A DNA stretch of 64,000 bases, taken from Ciona savignyi. Lineage: Eukaryota; Chordata; Ascidiacea; Phlebobranchia; Cionidae. The notes below the pieces were generated by a model that was given only the letters and a program-made list of their open reading frames with translations, had not been told where the DNA came from and searched no databases. The position numbers were made by a program, and so were the translations under genes. The stretch's first letter is position 1, and each line of letters opens with the position of its first letter. Below are positions 1 through 10,749 of this stretch, piece after piece. The stretch spans positions 279,355-343,354 of the forward strand of contig CH002093.1 of assembly GCA_000149265.1 (NCBI GenBank), given 5' to 3'.

Positions 1-594
1 CACAAAAAATATACAGTATTTACCATATTAGTTACCAGGTAGCCTAATAAACTAACTAATCATCAATTTGGCACATTCGGCAGGAATAGCGCGCAAAAAT
101 GAAGACGGAATAGGTAGGGCTCTACATTTTCACAACACAAACATATAGCGTTAGACAATTTGCATTTTAAAAATAGTGGTGGCTTGTATGTAATAATTGA
201 TTGAATTCAGTCTAGGTAGTCACTTTAACCAAAGTGGAATATGTAGCCTACGCTATCAAATCTCGTTTTTAAAATCAATAATAAGCACGACGTAACCGAC
301 TAATGATGAATAAAACATTCGAGCGTGATGGATTGTATCATCAAAAAACGTTCGTGTTTTGTGGGATTACTTTTTTTTGTATTTTAAAACAGCTTATTTC
401 ATCAGCACGATTGCCTACCCCAAGGACAAAGATACGTGTTGCATCTTATAATATTTCTCGTGATGTCTTTCTTTGAAATTATCAGAACGCTTGTGTTTGT
501 ACGAACTGAACCAGAACTCGAAATTCTATTTTTTTTTTAATCCGAATTAAACCTGAACGTGATAAATAATATAAGTAAACTTGAGCCGGAAAAT

Positions 595-905
595 AATCCG
601 TCAAACAATAGGTCCGGCTCTCTGGGTTAAAATATAAATAATCCGTACCGCCTGTTATAAATTGACCCATATGGAACACTGTTGTTTAAACACGGCTTTC
701 CTCTCGTAACTTATAGTGAAAAGTTAATTTTTGGAGTCTGTTGATGACGTGTTTTTTTTAATTACGAGGAGCTAACGTCCTTGGTTCGATCGCGTAATTG
801 TATTACACCATGTTTATCTGACACAAACAGTAAGCTACCAAGTTTTGCAAGGTTAAAATGTCAAATATATATATATAGCTTAATGAATATTGGTTATTGT
901 AGCTA
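595..905. repeat. Dispersed repeat R1, copy 1
   Basis: This segment is closely matched by 2150-2425: both share the blocks ATAAATAATCCG, TTTGGAGTCTGTTG, GGAGCTAACGT and CACCATGTTTATCTGA in the same order, followed by a TA-rich stretch and TAGCTTA. A weaker third copy lies near 3660-3745. No coding frame is visible. It may be a non-autonomous element or a local duplication; no terminal repeats were found. Confidence 0.6.
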
Positions 906-908
906 GAC

Positions 909-971
909 AAATATACCCTTAGTTCATATTTTAGTTAGCTTTTAACTAAAATATGAACTAACGGTATATTT
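909..971. repeat. Near-perfect fold-back hairpin
   Basis: Arms of 19 bases (919-937, TTAGTTCATATTTTAGTTA, and 943-961) are exact reverse complements around a 5-base loop. Beyond one C/C mismatch (918/962) the pairing resumes for nine more bases (909-917 with 963-971). The stem is about 29 bp with a single mismatch. It could be a pre-miRNA-like hairpin, a tiny fold-back MITE, or chance in AT-rich DNA. Confidence 0.75.
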
Positions 972-1489
972 TGAAAAATATCTATAAACACCGATTTATC
1001 AGTAGCAACCTTCTTTAGTTCAACATGAATATTCTTTATGACAATACCTCATGTTGGTCGGTTTGGGGTTTGGGAAAGGCGCATACGTATGATTTCACTG
1101 GTTTAATCGGTTGAACTAAAACTGTTGTAGTATCTCCACCAGAGTATTCAACAACGTGCATATCGGTAACCAGACCTTTGACGCGAGGTTATTTGACAAT
1201 TACCCTTATGACAGACAATTTCACAATTAACCGTATGAAAACTTAAATCGTAAACTTATAAAATAAAACTTAAATTACCCCCCAAATTACCTAAGAAAAC
1301 CCCGATAATGAAACTTACGCCAGTAACTCGTTTATTTGTTTTTGATCCTTTAAAGGCAGTAATAAAAGGGCACACTTATAAAATGGCAACATGTGAATGG
1401 AAACGAAATGACATTATCGATGCCATATTATGCCATATGTAAAATACATATCCATATATAAACCAGTTTTCTGTAAATCCACAGCATAG

Positions 1490-1784
1490 TCTGGCCGGTT
1501 AATCTAGCGGTTAAGTGCGTCGCCTTACAGCCGCAAGGTTGCGGGTGCGAAGCTGGTCGCTAGCTAGTCGGTTGTGTCCTTGGGCAAGGCACTTTACGAA
1601 CATTGCCTAAACCCAGCGGATTAATGGGTTCGACCAAATTGAAGGAACGTGTCTATCATATACAACACACTGCAATAGCGGTAACCCGACCATGGGCGCG
1701 AGGTGATCTGACGATTGCCTGTGTGTTAACCCCTTTGGTTTTACCATTCACGGGGATAAGCATGAATATCCTATCCTATCCTAT
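1490..1784 (+). repeat. tRNA-derived SINE family L, full copy
   Basis: The head carries tRNA-like pol III boxes (TTAATCTAGCGGTTAAGTGCG as box A, and a GGTTGCGGGTGCGAAGC-like box B about 35 bases on). The body ends in a short (TATCC)n tail. The same body recurs at 5146-5410 (reverse), 42531-42709 and 56139-56250. The repeated head-body-tail order and 5' truncations fit a retroposed SINE. Short body fragments also occur near 1180 and 41809. Confidence 0.8.
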
Positions 1785-2149
1785 AGAAATAGAGATTAAT
1801 GTCAATTACGCTTTATATCGAAAGGAATAAAATTTCCCATCGAGTTAAATCTTTTGGACATGTTAACTAATATATTTTGAATGTAGAGTGGTCAATTCTA
1901 AGTAAAACGACACGGAACGAACCAGTTTACCTTCAAGTTTTAAAGCAGTTTGTGGTTAAATAAGATGAACCAACCAAGCTCAATTGAACACAAATTAACC
2001 CCAGAAAAAAAAATTGGATATTTTAATTTTTGATGTGTTGTTCTCATTCATGTATATACATCGTAAACTTTCTTACACATTAGAATTAAAAATTCATTTT
2101 CAGCCGGAAACATAGAATACCTAAAAAAGTATATTAATTAATTCGCCGC

Positions 2150-2425
2150 CCTGGGTAAACATATAAATAATCCGAAACGCTTGTTATAAATTCCCACATA
2201 TCACACACGACTGGTCCAGCACGTTTTTTTCTCGTCACTGAGGTTACAAAGTTGAACTTTGGAGTCTGTTGTTGAAGTGTTTGTTAAACTATGGGGAGCT
2301 AACGTACTTGGTACGAACACGTAATTACATGACACCATGTTTATCTGATACAAACAGTTAGCTACCAAGCCTTGCTAAGCTACAAATTTATATATATATA
2401 TTTATATATAGCTTATTGAGTAATG
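2150..2425. repeat. Dispersed repeat R1, copy 2
   Basis: Second copy of the R1 repeat at 595-905, in the same orientation, about 1.55 kb downstream. It has the same block order and the same TA-rich end. The intervening DNA holds a SINE, so the two copies may be dispersed insertions or a duplicated segment. Confidence 0.6.
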
Positions 2426-3909
2426 GATATTATAGTTCCACCATTATAACGTTAGGTCATGGTTTCGTTAACTTTGATTTCGTGCTTTAATACTATCTCT
2501 ATATAAACTTCGATTCATCAGTACAACATGTATCTCGTTTAATACTGTAGCGAAAACTGGAATTTAATGGTAAAGGGTTTATAAAGCGTAATCAAAAGTT
2601 TATCGATATTTGACGAGAGGTTATCTGACAATTGCCCGTTTGGTAACAACTAACTGTAATTACCTAAACAGAGGTACAAAATATGTTACGGGACTCACAA
2701 TAGTAGGTTTTGTGGAAGTATGCTTAAAGAATATTATCTGAAAATTGTATATATTCAAGAAGAGTTTATTAGTTACAATTCGTTTGTGTTAAGTTATCTC
2801 GTTCATACATTGAATGCTAAGCGCACGAATCAAAGTATGACGTAAAGTTCACGAGGTAAACTAACTTTAAAAGCGTAGTAAACTTTATTTTATCCGCTTG
2901 TCACGGTTACTGCTCTGCTGCCCCAACTACCGGGCGTACGCTAGCCACCTCAACCCTCGCTTCAGGTCAGCGCTGCGTTCAATTATCGCACCATCTCATG
3001 TAAGTCAATATTAAACCACCCTATGCTGCTTATGGGGATGCATGAAGCTCTCAATCCGTACATTATACTATTGTATATAATTGTTTACATGCCAAATTCA
3101 GGTTTGGTTCCTCTACTTTAATTTGGTTGCGTTGAAATTGACGGTGTAACTTTCCAGCTTGACTCTCGTGGTAACCGGCCAAATTGTCACACTAGAAATA
3201 ATACTATGCTATAAAATGAAATAAAACTAGACAGTATCAACCACTTGCTAACCATAATTATTTATTTACACTAATATGACTTTACGCCATTGTTTCCGCA
3301 TATAGAAAAGGGTCCCGGTAATGTATTATCTGGTTACGAATCCCAACTTGATATATATGTTTTGTGAAGAAGTCTGCTCGTTGGTTAACAACAACAATAA
3401 ACAAAAAAAGAGAAAGTCCGTGTTTGGTATGATATTTAGCAACATATTTTGATAAATATCTCTGTATATTTACAAATTCTCTATCGATTTTCATACAAGA
3501 AAAATTGGCGCGTCTTAATGGTGTCTTGAAATAATATAACTAGGAATATTTTTAATATTGATTTTATTAATATACGACAACATATTTTATTTAAGGTAAA
3601 TTTTGGTAAAAATGTGCACATCGAAAACTGTTCATTACGTATTACACGTTGGATATGCCTTAACGCGACTAACGTACGAACCATGTTTGCCTGGCACAGA
3701 CAGTTAATTGTTAAGCCTCACTGGTCTAAAATGTCAAAACTACATAAAAATTACTGATAAATAAATATTGTAGTTCGAACGTTATAACGCAACAATATAA
3801 AACAAAGATTTTTTCTAATTAGAATGCGTTTAACACTTTGAAATTACTTGACATCGTCAATTACCTAAAGTCTAAAGTCACGTGTTTAGATTTTACCTGT
3901 TACGGTGCT

Positions 3910-3949
3910 ATAAGGAACGGTTGCGTTAACCATTCGGCCACACGACCGT
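3910..3949 (-). repeat. SINE family S fragment
   Basis: Contains GCGTTAACCATTCGGCCACA and CGACCGT, the reverse complement of the tRNA-Ser-like head found at 13252-13362 and in many copies after 50 kb. Only the head remains. Confidence 0.6.
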
Positions 3950-4425
3950 TGACGGAGACCCAAAAAAACTACTCCATTTTTGCTATAACTTAATAGCGCC
4001 ATCGTGCGTGGCCGATATTATTCTGTGGTAGAATGCATTTGTAGATTTTGAGTTTTATAACTGAATTCGCAAGTCCGCACATCAGTTTGACTACTCCATT
4101 TTGTTTGAAGGTTCTGCTCTATCCCAAGTATTCGAAATGGAACGTATTAGTTTTTGTATAAATTGTAGTAAAACATATTTTCTCTCATAGAAAAGACGTT
4201 GACCAAATCACCATAGCTGCAAGGCATTCGAGTTGTTTATTAACTGAAAATAACTAAATATGCAGGATTGAACAAATTCGGCAATGAAAAACTGCGGGCT
4301 TTAATTTTAAAATTGGGGTTTAGCCGTGGATAGTGCGGATTTTTTCGGCCCAAGGACCCAACGAGTGTAAAGGCGTATAATATTAAGTACTGCGTTGAAA
4401 AGAGAGCGGGAATAATCGTTTAAAG

Positions 4426-4945
4426 CAGCGGTTCTCAAATTTTTTTTTAAATTACGCAACGGTCCCCTAGCAATTTTTTAAATGACTCACGGTCCCCTGT
4501 AAAAATAGGGAAGTAAAACGAAAAATTTAGCAACGTTAAAATTCTAAAACAAAACATATTAACCCGGATGCATAGCTTAAGGAAAAAAGAGACGCCTCTA
4601 ATCTTGGCATTTTTTAAATGTTTACTTCTACTATAATATGAGTTGTACTATTTCCTACTATAGTAGGAGTTCTGCAGTCTCAGATAGGCTTGTTGGTACT
4701 TTTGAATTGCACTAATGTGATATCAAATAGCTTCTTGTGATGTCATAAATGCCAATGTAGCCTGTAAGCTTTCACGACAAATTGTGTTTGTTAAGTTGAT
4801 TGGAAGAAAAGTTGCGTGAAAACTTAATTTTACACAATTTTTTTTCTTCAGTAGCGTCGTTTTAATTTTTGGAAGTTGCTGCGCGGTCCCAGAAAATTGT
4901 CTCGCGGACCCAAAAAGACCGCGGACCCCAGTTTGAGAACCGCTG
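4426..4945. mobile_element. hAT-type MITE
   Basis: The element begins CAGCGGTTCTCAAA and ends TTTGAGAACCGCTG, a perfect terminal inverted repeat of the type known from hAT (Charlie-like) transposons. It is flanked by an 8-bp direct repeat, GTTTAAAG at 4418-4425 and GTTTAAAT at 4946-4953 (7/8 match), which is the hAT target-duplication length. Sub-terminal arms also pair (CGGTCCCC-type blocks on both sides). About 520 bp long with no transposase frame, so it is non-autonomous. Confidence 0.88.
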
Positions 4946-5145
4946 GTTTAAATACAGCGGAGGTGTCTGTAAGGTTTGAATGTACAGAGGCAGCTAGAGT
5001 CGCTTGTCCGAAATATATATTTTCTATTTTATTTCAGACGGCGTAGTATTTATAATTTAACAATATATTGCACCACTTTGCTTGCAAAGCTAAAATATAT
5101 GCTTTCACGTCGATCATGGCATCACCACCGTTGGTTACGGGAGTG

Positions 5146-5410
5146 TATAGGATAGGATATGGATAGGATACTCATGTTTATCCCCGTATACGGGAAAACC
5201 ATGGAGGTTAATGCGGGTTACCGGAGCTATTTTATTGTGTTGTATATGATAAACACGTTTTTTTTAATTTGGTAGAACCCATTAATCCGCTGGGTTCAGG
5301 CAATGTCAAGTACCATGCCCAAGAACACAACCGACTAGCTAGCGACCAGTTTCTTACCTGCAACCTTCCGATTGAATGGCGACGTACTTAACCGTCAGAC
5401 TAACCGCCGG
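5146..5410 (-). repeat. SINE family L, reverse copy
   Basis: Reverse-strand copy of the SINE at 1490-1784. It starts with the complement of the (TATCC)n tail (ATAGGATAGGAT) and runs through the CCCATTAATCCGCTGGGTT block to the tRNA-like head near 5400. It is near full length with several substitutions. Confidence 0.78.
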
Positions 5411-6333
5411 TATAAAGTTCTTCTGTTGATTTGCTGCCATTTGATTCCCACTCAAATTTGAAAAGTATTGGGTTTAGTAATGAAATTAAAGATTTTGTGT
5501 GTAAAACCGAAAAATCGCTAACTTTGTATGAAAGAATTAGTATTAAAACGGCTTTTAAAATGTTTATTAATATTTCAATCATAGTTTAATGCACCCAGAC
5601 CATATCTTTAGAAGAGCTTTAATTGTTTAAGTGGCGACGCAATATAAGGTTTAAAAACGTTGTGCGTTTTCAGTAAATCGGATTTCCACGCCCAGATACT
5701 TTATTTGGTTTGTAGGCCATTGTAAACCATCAAAGGAATATGGCTTATGCGTGCATCCTCTTTCCGCATAAAACGCCAATAATGACTTGCAAAGTTAAGA
5801 CGCAGCCGGACATTTTCCGGAAGTTATTCACTATTTGGAAAACAGTTTTAAAGCTTTGGTATTTGCCATCAGTAAATATAACGGTCTAATGCTTTTTAAA
5901 AGTTAAACACTTATAATGGCGGCAGGTAGGGTATGTTCTCTGCCTCGCAGTAGTGTATTGCATAAAATAATCGTTTTTAAGGCGTTCCATCAATCTTTCT
6001 CTGTGACTGGTTGATCCATGCCGTTGGATTCGTCGGTGTACCGTTGTGATAACGTAAGCTTGGCTAAATAATTTGTAATTTTCTGTAGCTCAGCTGTTAA
6101 GCTTTTATCATCGTATAGAAGCCCATAAAACATCTCCGTTCTTAAATAATGTCTTTCTAATGCCTTAGAATGTTACTATTTGCTGTTTTGAGTCGGAATA
6201 TAACCTATTGGTTTGCGTTACGTATCTCGGGGTTTGAACCATTTTTAGTGCATTTTCCCACGTTTTTTGACCACCTTGATTTACTCTTTATTGTCTTCCC
6301 CTAAATCGGGTTTCAAACTTATTAGTTGCTCGC

Positions 6334-6351
6334 GGGGGGGGGGGGGGGGGG
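6334..6351 (+). repeat. Poly-G run of 18
   Basis: Eighteen consecutive G in an otherwise AT-rich stretch. No neighbouring gene is recognised. It could form a quadruplex and is also a place where read length errors are likely. Confidence 0.9.
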
Positions 6352-6826
6352 TTGAGATGGGTTATTATGTTAGAAAATATTACATTTGGTTTTGGAAATT
6401 CCTTTCTACAATAAAGTTTGTCTCTTTTACACTATTTTCCGTTGGTCCGAGCATATTTTAATAAACTGTCCTTAAAGAAGATATAAGGTGTACCATTGTA
6501 CATGGGCGTTTACATCATGACCTGGGGAGGGGAGGGTAATTTTTAATTGCTGCCTGAATTTTAGAGTGACAGCTCGCATCGTCCAATGAGAAGACATTTA
6601 GCTTCCAAGTACTTTTTTCCAGGTTTGTAAGAAAACAGGCGAATGGTCATAGTTAAACAATATCGTAGGCTGATTTGATGCTTGGTACTATGTCGCATTT
6701 GTTAACTTTGGGGCTGACGCGTCGCGGCGTCAATAAAAAATCTCTACGACTGGCTGAGTAAGGATTCACTTTAAAACGTGTAACTTTCCTTATGCAACAA
6801 CCAAAAAGTGCCCACCATATGCGCGG

Positions 6827-7024
6827 TTATTTTGTCTTTGATTTTATGTATCTATCGGCCAAGCGTTGGTGCCGGTCCAGATTTGGGTTCCAAGGTAAAT
6901 TAAAATCTCCCCCAATTATGAGGTCAGAGTTGTGTGATAAACCCGCGACGGTTTGAAACAGGCCTTCAAAGAAGTCGGTGTCGTCATTGTTTGGGGCATT
7001 AAGGTTAACCAGGGTCAGTTTCAC
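6827..7024 (-). pseudogene. LINE endonuclease fragment (L1-like APE domain)
   Basis: The reverse frame encodes a 65-residue stretch with the APE-endonuclease signatures LVNLNAPN and IIGGDFNLPWNP, including the GGDFN motif typical of L1-clade ORF2. Only this central endonuclease piece remains, and no RT follows within the next kilobase. It is a dead fragment of a non-LTR retrotransposon, unrelated in sequence to the large LINE copies at 20-25 and 33-38 kb. Confidence 0.75.
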
Positions 7025-7493
7025 AGAACCTAAGGTAATTTTTTTATTAAGTACCTACCGCTTGGATCGCTACACTTTTGCTCCTTCTGGTACCATGGAC
7101 CATATTATTTTTGAAAAAGTAAAGGCAAATATAAAAAAAAATATGGGAGCCATAATTACCGTAGTAGTATATAGACAAAGGGCACAACAACATGCCACTT
7201 CTAGATACACAGGAATATGGTAATAACAAAACATAGTTACAGTTACAAGTTAGGTGGCAAGTATATGAAAAATAAAACACATTAGCCAACTTCGTGGTTA
7301 AAACTAGCAGTTAAGCTAATCATATAATTTAAAACCTTGCAGCCAGGAGCACACTGGGTAACAGTTCAAGGATGTGCTTCAAGCGGACATATCGCTCCAT
7401 AGTGAACATCATCGTTCGTACACGCACGCGCCTGACAAGTTTTATCATATGTACAATGTTCAATTACGCCCTTCGGCCATACGCCGCGCTTCT

Positions 7494-8336
7494 TCAGCTC
7501 GTCCACGACCAACACACCGCCTCCCACAGCAAAGTTTCTCGTGGGTCGCATACATTTCTGGAGTTGCAGAAGTGGCAAATACTTTTTAGTCCATCAGCAA
7601 AGAGCTGAACCGCGCGCCATGATCGCTTGTATCCATCAGACTTCAAAAACTCGTCCGGTGGAAGCGAGTCGTCAACTGCTCCTTTTAGCAAAATGCTTTG
7701 TATGAGAGCCAGAATCCGGTGGTCATCGTTGAAAGGTGTAATAGGTATACTGTTTACAAGTTGTTTATTTTTCGCCATCAGTGTTAACAGACCAAAATCA
7801 TATGTCACGTTTTCTCCATTAATGGAACGCATTACCTTTCTGACTGAGCGAATCATGCATTCTCCAACGTCCCCTTGGATGACTTGCTGCAAGCGGATTG
7901 AAATTCCATGATACCCTCCATCACTAAGCAATGCATCGTGCATCTGCTTTATATTCCAGTTTCGAATGCCTAAGCTCTAACTCTACCACAAAATTGGGAT
8001 CGTTGCCCCTAAATATTTGCTTCGGTCTTCCAATTCTTCTGCAGATAAAACGTCGGTACGCTTCTATGAAGGCGCTAGTCTCCAATGATTCAGCGACTTC
8101 GATATGAATAGCTCTAGTCGCCATCCACGTGAAAATGCAGCCATATCGTTTCACCTCCTACCAAGTTGTTTCAGGATGGGTCCCATATAATCAACCACAA
8201 CCGTAAATGATAGGCTACCGGCACTCACCCGAGCAACAGGCAAGGATGCCATCATTTGTTCCCCAACCCGTGCGTTCCCGAACTTGCACTTTCGGCAGTC
8301 ACGCAGTACTCGACGAACTGATGCTTGCCCTCGCAA
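7494..8336 (-). pseudogene. BEL/Pao retrotransposon integrase remnant
   Basis: Three overlapping reverse frames (8151-8336, 7924-8154, 7494-7943) read in order as an integrase. The first has the N-terminal part with RVLRDCRKCKF, GEQMMASLPVARV and VVDYMGP. The second has the core with YGCIFTWMATRAIHIEVAES and AYRRFICRR. The third is a C-terminal part with SIPITPFNDDHR. This order and wording match BEL/Pao pol proteins. The changes of frame and the changed residues where the second catalytic Asp is expected (GNDPNF rather than the usual DNGTNF) show that it is dead. It continues upstream into the RNase H remnant at 8930-9165. Confidence 0.8.
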
Positions 8337-8652
8337 AATCCAAAACCTCTCTTAAATAGCAGAGAGAACATGAAGAGTACCACTGCGTCCCAGTCTACAA
8401 TGATTATAAGAAATAAATAGAACATAATATTGTGTCGTAAAGGGAAGATTATCTGATTTATTTCTTAAAGCAAACGAGCTCAACTTTTGCAGCGAACTCA
8501 AAACTGGTGACTTCCTAAACTGTCGTGCCGAATATAGCGTGATCGTTGAAAACGATTCATGATTGGGCAGCTTTTTCATTTCAGCAACAAGCACTTCTTG
8601 GTAAAACACTTTTAAAATTAAGAGCATTTTCCAATTCCGTGTGTGATAGATA

Positions 8653-8895
8653 TCACGTCAACGGAAATTCCGAGGGGTAGAGAATACGAGGTGGAGAGGA
8701 CTTCCAAATAATATGCCTGGGAAACCGAGGTAACCACACCACACAACACCTCAGGGAGGAAAACGTAGAAGAATATCGTTCGAATAACAACTGCATGGTT
8801 GTTTTATCTGGTGTCGCTTGGGTAAGGGAACACAGGATACCCTTTTTCATCCTGAACTCTGCGTGATATTTGGCTTTGTAAACTTCACTTGGCAT
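8653..8895 (-). pseudogene. BEL/Pao pol linker fragment
   Basis: An 80-residue reverse frame starting MPSEVYKAKYHAEFRMKKG lies between the RNase H and integrase remnants, so it is probably the linker of the same dead pol gene. I recognise no domain in it. Its call rests on position and strand only. Confidence 0.4.
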
Positions 8896-8929
8896 CAGAC
8901 AGACCCTTTGATACGATGTCAGCAGGGTT

Positions 8930-9165
8930 AGTCTTTGTGCTAACGTGCTTCTAATGACTTACAGGAGTCGAAAGGTATATATAAACTGAAACCTGTTGGC
9001 AACAAATGTTTAAAATCTGGAGGCCGTAATCAAAATATACTGCAGTACAGTGGTAGAATCTGTCCAGTACACAATATCGTGAATGTCATATTCGAGCTCT
9101 GTTTTAATCAGAGAACCCAACCTTACGGCTATAAAGCCGGAGTCTGTAACCATTCATTCCAATTT
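8930..9165 (-). pseudogene. BEL/Pao RNase H remnant
   Basis: The reverse strand reads IVYWTDSTTVLQYI followed by FVANRFQFIY. This is the active-site strand and following block typical of BEL/Pao RNase H, with the catalytic Asp in the WTDS motif. Stops interrupt the frame. With the integrase remnant downstream on the same strand it marks about 1.7 kb of one decayed pol gene. Confidence 0.72.
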
Positions 9166-9837
9166 TATCTCGTTTCAAAGGAAGCCGGTTCGTCTCAGCA
9201 AATATGGCAGGCAAATTAAAGTAGCTTTTTTGCCGGCAGTATAAACGGTTAAGCGAAACCCAATGGATCATAATTCAGGCTCAACATTGATAGAATTCCT
9301 CGGCGTGTTGGCGGTCTTAGCGTTTCATTTAGTTTTATTTCAAACCAATCAGTTCTGGTATTTATACCCCCTATCAATTGGCAGTCCATGCAGGTCTACA
9401 ATCAACATCGATAAAGCAAAATATCATCAACTGAAATTAAACGTAAAACCGTTTGTCATTAGTTAAGTAAGAACTTAGTAAGGTGAAACCCCCACTTACT
9501 AGCAATGGAAGTATCTGTGCTATTAGTTTGAGCATTTCATCCACAGATCTACATGATATTAGCGAACCATTTACATTAAAATTTTTTCGTACCGTCTGGG
9601 CGGTTATATCTTTAGCCCCGGTTTCATTTTCCTGAGCTTCTTACTCAGAGCGAAGGATGAACAACTTGGCGACAAAGTGGGTCCAAAAATGTGCATGTAA
9701 GACAAGCAGCGCATTTAAAGAACACCTGAAATTTTGGAGGAGTGCAGTGGTGTGGTACCAGTACTACTCGTCAGTTCAGCATGAGGCACAACGGTGGATT
9801 AACCCTGGGTGATGTAATATTCCCTTATCTTTTCGCG

Positions 9838-10442
9838 TAGATGACTGGTTTAGCCTACTTCTCAACGTTAGATTTAAAATCTGGGTGTTGGCAAATACCG
9901 ATGTCACCGGAGTCTCGCGAAATTCTGCTTTCGCTATTCACATGAGGCTATTTGAGTTTAACGTAATGTCTATGGGGCTGTGCAATGCAGCAGGAAGTTT
10001 CCAACGATTGATGCGAATCGTACTAAATGGAGTGGAATGAAGAGGCGTTTTGGCATACGAAATTTCTCCCGCGGACCGATCACGCATCGCTTCGGTGGCT
10101 CTGGAAGTCGAGAGAAATGTATGGACAATGTGCGAGATGGGTAGAATACCACTCGGAATACAACTTTGAGCTGCTTCACCGACCAGGCAAGAACCACGCA
10201 AACGCGAACGCTCAGCCAAATTTACGAAGTGGAAGATCCTTGCCTCTACAAAGTAAATCGAGAACAAGATGGGCACGAGGAAAGGGCTGAAATCAACAGC
10301 TTGCGCTAAGCATAGGACGCACGGCGGAAGACATGCGTCAGGCACAGCAAAACGACCTTGATTTAGAACCAGTGTTTGGATGGCTCCAACGCGGAGTAAG
10401 ACCAGCTTACCGAAAAGTGAAGCCCTTGATACAGGGTAAATG
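9838..10442 (+). pseudogene. Ty3/gypsy RT and RNase H remnant
   Basis: The forward strand near 9850 reads YFSTLDLKSGCWQIPMSPES, the classic Ty3/gypsy RT motif, then after a frameshift MRLFEFNVMSMGLCNAAGSF. From 10027 a second open piece reads RTDHASLRWLWKSRE and YNFELLHRPGKNHANANA, the end of a gypsy RNase H, and then WLQRGVRPAYRKVK, the linker before integrase. The RT catalytic region and most of RNase H are missing between them, so this is an internally deleted, dead copy, on the strand opposite to the neighbouring BEL/Pao remnant. Confidence 0.82.
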
Positions 10443-10443
10443 A

Positions 10444-10731
10444 CTATTTTGTTTTAGATTTATTCCGACATCCCTTCCCGGCGTTTGACAAAGCGATGAG
10501 AGAATTAAAAAGTTCACTTTCACTCTCCGCCAAAAGTGTAGCTGTGTATGCCTTCTTCGCCTTTGCAACCTGCTCTCTGGATTTCTTGTTGGATCTCGGT
10601 CTCGTGTTCTCTTTATAGTGCTTCCATCTCCAACATTTGTGCTTGGACGCGAGCGGAACTTTTCTGACTAGAGGCCGTCTTAGACCTACTGACACCCACC
10701 ACAGACCGGACCGCAGCACAGTTTTGCACAA
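10444..10731 (-). CDS. Uncharacterised 95-residue ORF, probably retroelement debris
   Basis: A reverse ORF with a very basic centre (KHKCWRWKHYKENTRPRSNK) and a C-terminal half rich in Ala, Lys and Ser. I recognise no domain. The basic stretch resembles linkers between endonuclease and RT of LINEs, and it abuts the gypsy remnant at 9838-10442. No start-site or splice support is seen. It could be non-coding. Confidence 0.25.
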   Translation of the reverse strand: MCKTVLRSGLWWVSVGLRRPLVRKVPLASKHKCWRWKHYKENTRPRSNKKSREQVAKAKKAYTATLLAESESELFNSLIALSNAGKGCRNKSKTK

Positions 10732-10749
10732 TTTGCTTATATAATCTAG

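Noticed and set aside
1500-1560. Possible functional tRNA gene
   Set aside because: Pol III boxes are present, but the acceptor and anticodon arms do not pair regularly and the same body and (TATCC)n tail recur elsewhere, so it is a SINE head.
3215-3258. Possible further composite repeat head (ACTAGACAGTATCAACCACT)
   Set aside because: Only the first 30 or so bases resemble the head at 53985. Nothing of the unit follows, so it is too short to call.
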